Origin: JAGLWP01 sp964406515
GTDB lineage: Archaea > Nanobdellota > Nanobdellia > Pacearchaeales > GW2011-AR1
Assembly: GCA_964406515.1 (NCBI GenBank)
Contig: CAYORV010000016.1
Location: forward strand, 1 to 11,906
Length of the DNA: 11,906 nucleotides
Direction: 5' to 3'
The notes beneath the pieces are model-generated. The model saw nothing but the letters and a program-made list of their open reading frames with translations, ran no database searches and had not been told where the DNA came from. A program made the translations under genes and the position numbers. The first letter of the stretch is position 1, and every line of letters begins with the position of its first letter. This document shows positions 11,042 through 11,906 of the stretch, piece after piece.

Positions 11042-11845
11042 TTAATCCCAAATATCTAATTGTTTTTGTTTTTCACTTGGATAACTTCCGCCCCATGCTG
11101 AACAAATATTTCTATATTGACACCAGTCGCAAAGAATTGATTTATTTGGGGGGAATTCTGTTGCTTCTTCGATTTGTTTTACCAAAGCAATTATTTCTTG
11201 TTTGAGATTTTCAAGTTGTTGTTCTGTTTTTCTTATGCAGACTTTTATATCATGTGCAAGATAATGCCATATAAGACAAATGTTTTTGTTTTTTCCGAAA
11301 GTTTCTTTTATCGCCATTGAATAAAGCGCAAGTTGTCTGTTGCTTTCGATTTTTTTCCTGGAAGGCATACTATTGCTTGTTTTATAATCATGAATTTCTA
11401 TTTCATTGTTTTCAATATTTTCAACTAAACGATCGATGAATCCTATGAGTTTTATTTCTTCTGTAAGATTTAATTCAATTTTATGTTCTAATGCAATAGT
11501 CTTTTCTTCAAAAGGATAATGTCGTGTATAGTATTTAACAAGAAATCCAACTCCCTTATTGAAGTAATCTTTTTCTGTGAATTCTTTTTTTACAATTATT
11601 ATATCATCAGTGAATTTTTCTTGCCATTTTTCTGCATAATAAGAAATAATTTGTTCTATTGTCGGAGTGATTTTCTTTTTTGTTTGAGTATAAAGCCATT
11701 CAAGAGTTGTGTGAACAATACTTCCGAGATGGGCTTCAATGCTCTGCCCTATTTCAGGAATTATTTTATCAATATATCTAAACTTGAATTTTAATCTACA
11801 TTGTTCAAATGCTTCTAATCTTGAATGAGAATAAATCATCACCAT
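11042..11845 (-). CDS. PD-(D/E)XK nuclease, RecB/Cas4-like with probable Fe-S cluster
   Basis: 267 residues with the order seen in the RecB/AddB/Cas4 group of the PDDEXK_1 family: 'YSHSRLEAFEQCRLKFKFRYID' (5-26), 'GSIVHTTLEWLY' with H45, 'GFIDRL' with D138, 'IEIHDYKTS' with D153 and K155 as the D-x-K metal site, 'RQLALYSMAI' with Q171, and a C-terminal 'CDWCQYRNIC'. C16 with C239, C242 and C248 matches the four-cysteine [4Fe-4S] arrangement of AddB, Cas4 and Dna2. Such proteins are DNA exonucleases or flap nucleases in repair or replication. No cas1, cas2 or repeat array is nearby, so a Cas4 role is not supported here. The stop lies 1 nt from the gyrA stop. The start could be 11845 or the second ATG at 11839. 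Confidence 0.85.
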   Translation of the reverse strand: MVMIYSHSRLEAFEQCRLKFKFRYIDKIIPEIGQSIEAHLGSIVHTTLEWLYTQTKKKITPTIEQIISYYAEKWQEKFTDDIIIVKKEFTEKDYFNKGVGFLVKYYTRHYPFEEKTIALEHKIELNLTEEIKLIGFIDRLVENIENNEIEIHDYKTSNSMPSRKKIESNRQLALYSMAIKETFGKNKNICLIWHYLAHDIKVCIRKTEQQLENLKQEIIALVKQIEEATEFPPNKSILCDWCQYRNICSAWGGSYPSEKQKQLDIWD

Positions 11846-11904
11846 TGTAAGACACCAAAGGTTTCTTGACAGTCAACTTCCTTTAAATTTGAGTCAGGCA
11901 TGAT
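11839..11904 (-). CDS. Possible 3' end of another gene or short peptide at window edge
   Basis: On the minus strand a frame open from the window edge reads ...IMPDSNLKEVDCQETFGVLQW and stops at TGA (11841-11839). It overlaps the nuclease ATG (11845) by 7 nt. Such tight overlap is typical of coupled genes in this window. The product is not recognised, and too little is visible to tell a gene tail from a 20-residue peptide starting at the ATG at 11901 or from chance. Confidence 0.3.
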   Translation of the reverse strand: MMPDSNLKEVDCQETFGVLQW

Positions 11905-11906
11905 AT

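Noticed and set aside
11042..11845. The nuclease as a CRISPR Cas4
   Set aside because: The motifs and cysteines fit Cas4 as well as other RecB-like nucleases, but no cas1, cas2 or array is visible, so only the broader family is called.

Overview
This window looks like part of an AT-rich archaeal genome of the DPANN type, probably Pacearchaeota/Woesearchaeota-like. The evidence is archaeal-only ribosomal proteins (L7Ae, S28e, L24e), Kae1, a GTP-type YchF, archaeal TATA boxes placed about 25 nt before leaderless starts, small compact proteins, and a bacterial-type DNA gyrase next to archaeal genes. The phylum is inferred from general resemblance, not from a phylogeny. A run of exactly 100 Ns (5745-5844) shows that this is a scaffold, probably metagenomic.

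Layout. At 1-642 is the 3' end of a surface protein with a C-terminal membrane anchor. At 778-2867 four overlapping genes form a tightly coupled operon: ychF, a DUF167 protein, an HExxH metallopeptidase and a DUF192 protein. A small protein with a lysine-rich tail follows (2924-3109). A sugar-nucleotidyltransferase-like gene on the minus strand (3126-3947) and kae1 (3996-5075) diverge from one 48-bp promoter region. L7Ae, S28e and L24e follow in the classic archaeal order, with the assembly gap inside or just after S28e. Then come gyrB, a small zinc-ribbon gene and gyrA (6247-11040). A RecB/Cas4-like PD-(D/E)XK nuclease on the minus strand converges on gyrA, one base away. A possible further gene tail runs off the right edge.

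How the genes relate. L7Ae-S28e-L24e, Kae1 (tRNA t6A37 modification) and YchF all serve translation. GyrB and GyrA together make a supercoiling type IIA topoisomerase; the GyrA box is present. The zinc-ribbon gene sits inside the gyrase operon.

The most unusual signal is a family of short hairpin-forming repeats inserted in frame into conserved genes: two in kae1 and one in the zinc-ribbon gene. They share CCCC-G-[inner stem]-loop-[inner stem]-ACAA-GGGG-CAAA. The inner stem sequence differs in each copy but stays fully complementary. In kae1 both copies coincide with extra residues absent from other archaeal Kae1 proteins. gyrA carries a related but degenerate 18-residue insertion. The 3' end of gyrB is duplicated: the last codons appear twice in the same frame, differing only at third positions, with a GC-rich hairpin between them. 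Separately, the L7Ae leader contains a near-textbook kink-turn, suggesting autoregulation by L7Ae.
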